Source: Burkholderiales bacterium (GTDB taxonomy: Bacteria; Pseudomonadota; Gammaproteobacteria; Burkholderiales; Burkholderiaceae_E). Taken from it: a DNA stretch of 6,212 bases. Location: NCBI GenBank assembly GCA_027489195.1, contig JAIYAG010000241.1, forward strand, positions 1-6,212. The letters run 5' to 3'. Numbering within the stretch: position 1 is the first letter of the stretch; each line of letters begins with the position of its first letter. Positions 5,529-6,212 of this stretch are shown one piece after another. The translations under genes and the position numbers were made by a program. A model generated the notes under the pieces. The model searched no databases and had not been told where the DNA came from. It saw nothing but the letters and a program-made list of their open reading frames with translations.

Positions 5529-6212
5529 ATGACCCCCATTCCCCACGCCCTCGCGACGCTCGCCCTCGCGCTCTTCGGAACCGCGGCCCTCGCGCAGCAG
5601 CCCGCCCCCGCCACCCCGGTGGATCCGAACGCGTTCATCGATCAGTTCGAATCGACCTTCGGCAAGTTCGACGGGTACCGCCGCTCGGGTGCCAAGGGCA
5701 TCTGCGCGGCGGGCGAGTTCGTCGGCACCGCGGACGCGCGGGGTCTGTCCACGTCAGCGGCGTTCAGCGGCCGGCCGGTGCCGGTGATCGTCCGCTTCTC
5801 GGTCGGCGGGGCCAACCCGAAGGCCGCGGACAACACGCGCGGGCAGCGCAACCTCGCGCTGCAGTTCAACCTGCCCGATGGCGACCGGTGGCAGCTCGGC
5901 AACATCTCGGCCCCGGTCTTCGGCGCGTCCTCGCCGCAGCAGTTCCTCGGGCGTCTCGCATCGCTGCAGCCCGATCCGGCGACCCGCATGCCCGATGCCG
6001 CCAAGGTCAAGGCGTTCGCGGATGCCAACCCCGACGTGCTGATCCAGGGCAAGTACTTCGCGTCGCAGCCGGTGCCGGCGAGCTTCGGGGCCGTCAACTA
6101 CTGGGGTGTGCATGCCTTCGGCTTCGTGAACGCCAGCGGCACTCGGCAGTTCGGGAAGTGGCTCTTCGAGCCGGTCGGGGGTCTCCAGGGCCTGAGCGAC
6201 GACGAGGCCAAG
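5529..6212 (+). CDS. Exported catalase-family (SrpA-like) protein, 3'-truncated by window; distal His replaced
   Basis: The frame starts at ATG 5529 behind GGAG (spacing 8) and stays open to the window end (228 residues; this subfamily usually runs to about 300-370). Residues 1-22 are a Sec signal peptide ending ALA before QQ, so the product is likely periplasmic. The rest follows the catalase fold of SrpA-like haem peroxidases: FESTFGKFDGYRRSGAKG (40-57), CAAGEFVGTADA (59-70), VPVIVRFSVGGANPKAAD (84-101), LALQFNLPDG (109-118), APVFGASSPQQFL (128-140) and YWGVHAFGFVNASG (191-204). In catalases the first motif is normally xHAKG with the catalytic distal His; here Gly54 (GGT, 5688-5690) replaces it, and the distal Asn position aligns best with Ser127. 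The proximal Tyr ligand lies beyond the window. It may be a non-catalytic or altered haem protein; ordinary H2O2 removal is doubtful. It is divergent from the SDR gene. Confidence 0.82.
   Translation, partial: MTPIPHALATLALALFGTAALAQQPAPATPVDPNAFIDQFESTFGKFDGYRRSGAKGICAAGEFVGTADARGLSTSAAFSGRPVPVIVRFSVGGANPKAADNTRGQRNLALQFNLPDGDRWQLGNISAPVFGASSPQQFLGRLASLQPDPATRMPDAAKVKAFADANPDVLIQGKYFASQPVPASFGAVNYWGVHAFGFVNASGTRQFGKWLFEPVGGLQGLSDDEAK

Noticed and set aside
5246..5532. Small coding gene in the SDR/catalase-like intergenic region
   Set aside because: Open frames exist on both strands but are compositionally biased, resemble no family, and overlap the control region expected between divergent genes.
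1..6212. tRNA, rRNA, CRISPR array, insertion sequence or attachment site
   Set aside because: No tRNA-like cloverleaf, regularly spaced direct repeat, transposase-like frame or flanking terminal repeat was seen by eye on either strand.

Overview
The window is about 6.2 kb of very GC-rich DNA with the strong third-position G/C bias of a high-GC proteobacterium. It starts at the end of a purple-bacterial photosynthesis gene cluster: the C-terminus of a gene best read as acsF (aerobic Mg-protoporphyrin monomethyl ester cyclase), followed at once by puhE (DUF3623 photosynthetic complex assembly protein). With an ArgP/ArgO pair and Ig-module/propeller lipoproteins of a kind common in betaproteobacteria, the best guess is a photosynthetic or aerobic anoxygenic phototrophic betaproteobacterium (Burkholderiales-like). 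Genus cannot be decided from this sequence.

Layout: (1) 1-994, plus strand: acsF 3' end and puhE, probably one operon. (2) 1042-2654: a divergent pair, argP (LysR-type regulator, minus) and argO/lysE (basic amino acid exporter, plus), with an 83-bp shared control region. This is a self-contained regulator/exporter module. (3) 2705-4387, minus: a 560-aa lipoprotein with an alanine-rich linker, two Ig-like repeat modules that each carry a cysteine pair, and a seven-repeat beta-propeller of the lactonase/YVTN type. (4) 4530-5243, minus: an SDR oxidoreductase resembling KduD (2-deoxy-D-gluconate 3-dehydrogenase), starting at TTG behind a good Shine-Dalgarno site. (5) 5244-5528: a 285-bp divergent intergenic region with a symmetric 29-bp interrupted dyad. 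(6) 5529 to the window end, plus: the N-terminal 228 residues of an exported catalase-family protein that seems to lack the usual distal haem histidine.

Functionally the window is a boundary: bacteriochlorophyll/reaction-centre assembly genes on the left, then accessory genes (amino acid export, cell-envelope lipoprotein, sugar-type SDR, periplasmic catalase-like protein) with no obvious link to photosynthesis. No tRNA, rRNA, CRISPR array, insertion sequence or phage gene was seen. The many long antisense open frames follow from high GC and are not treated as genes. The most unusual point is the substituted active site of the catalase-like protein.
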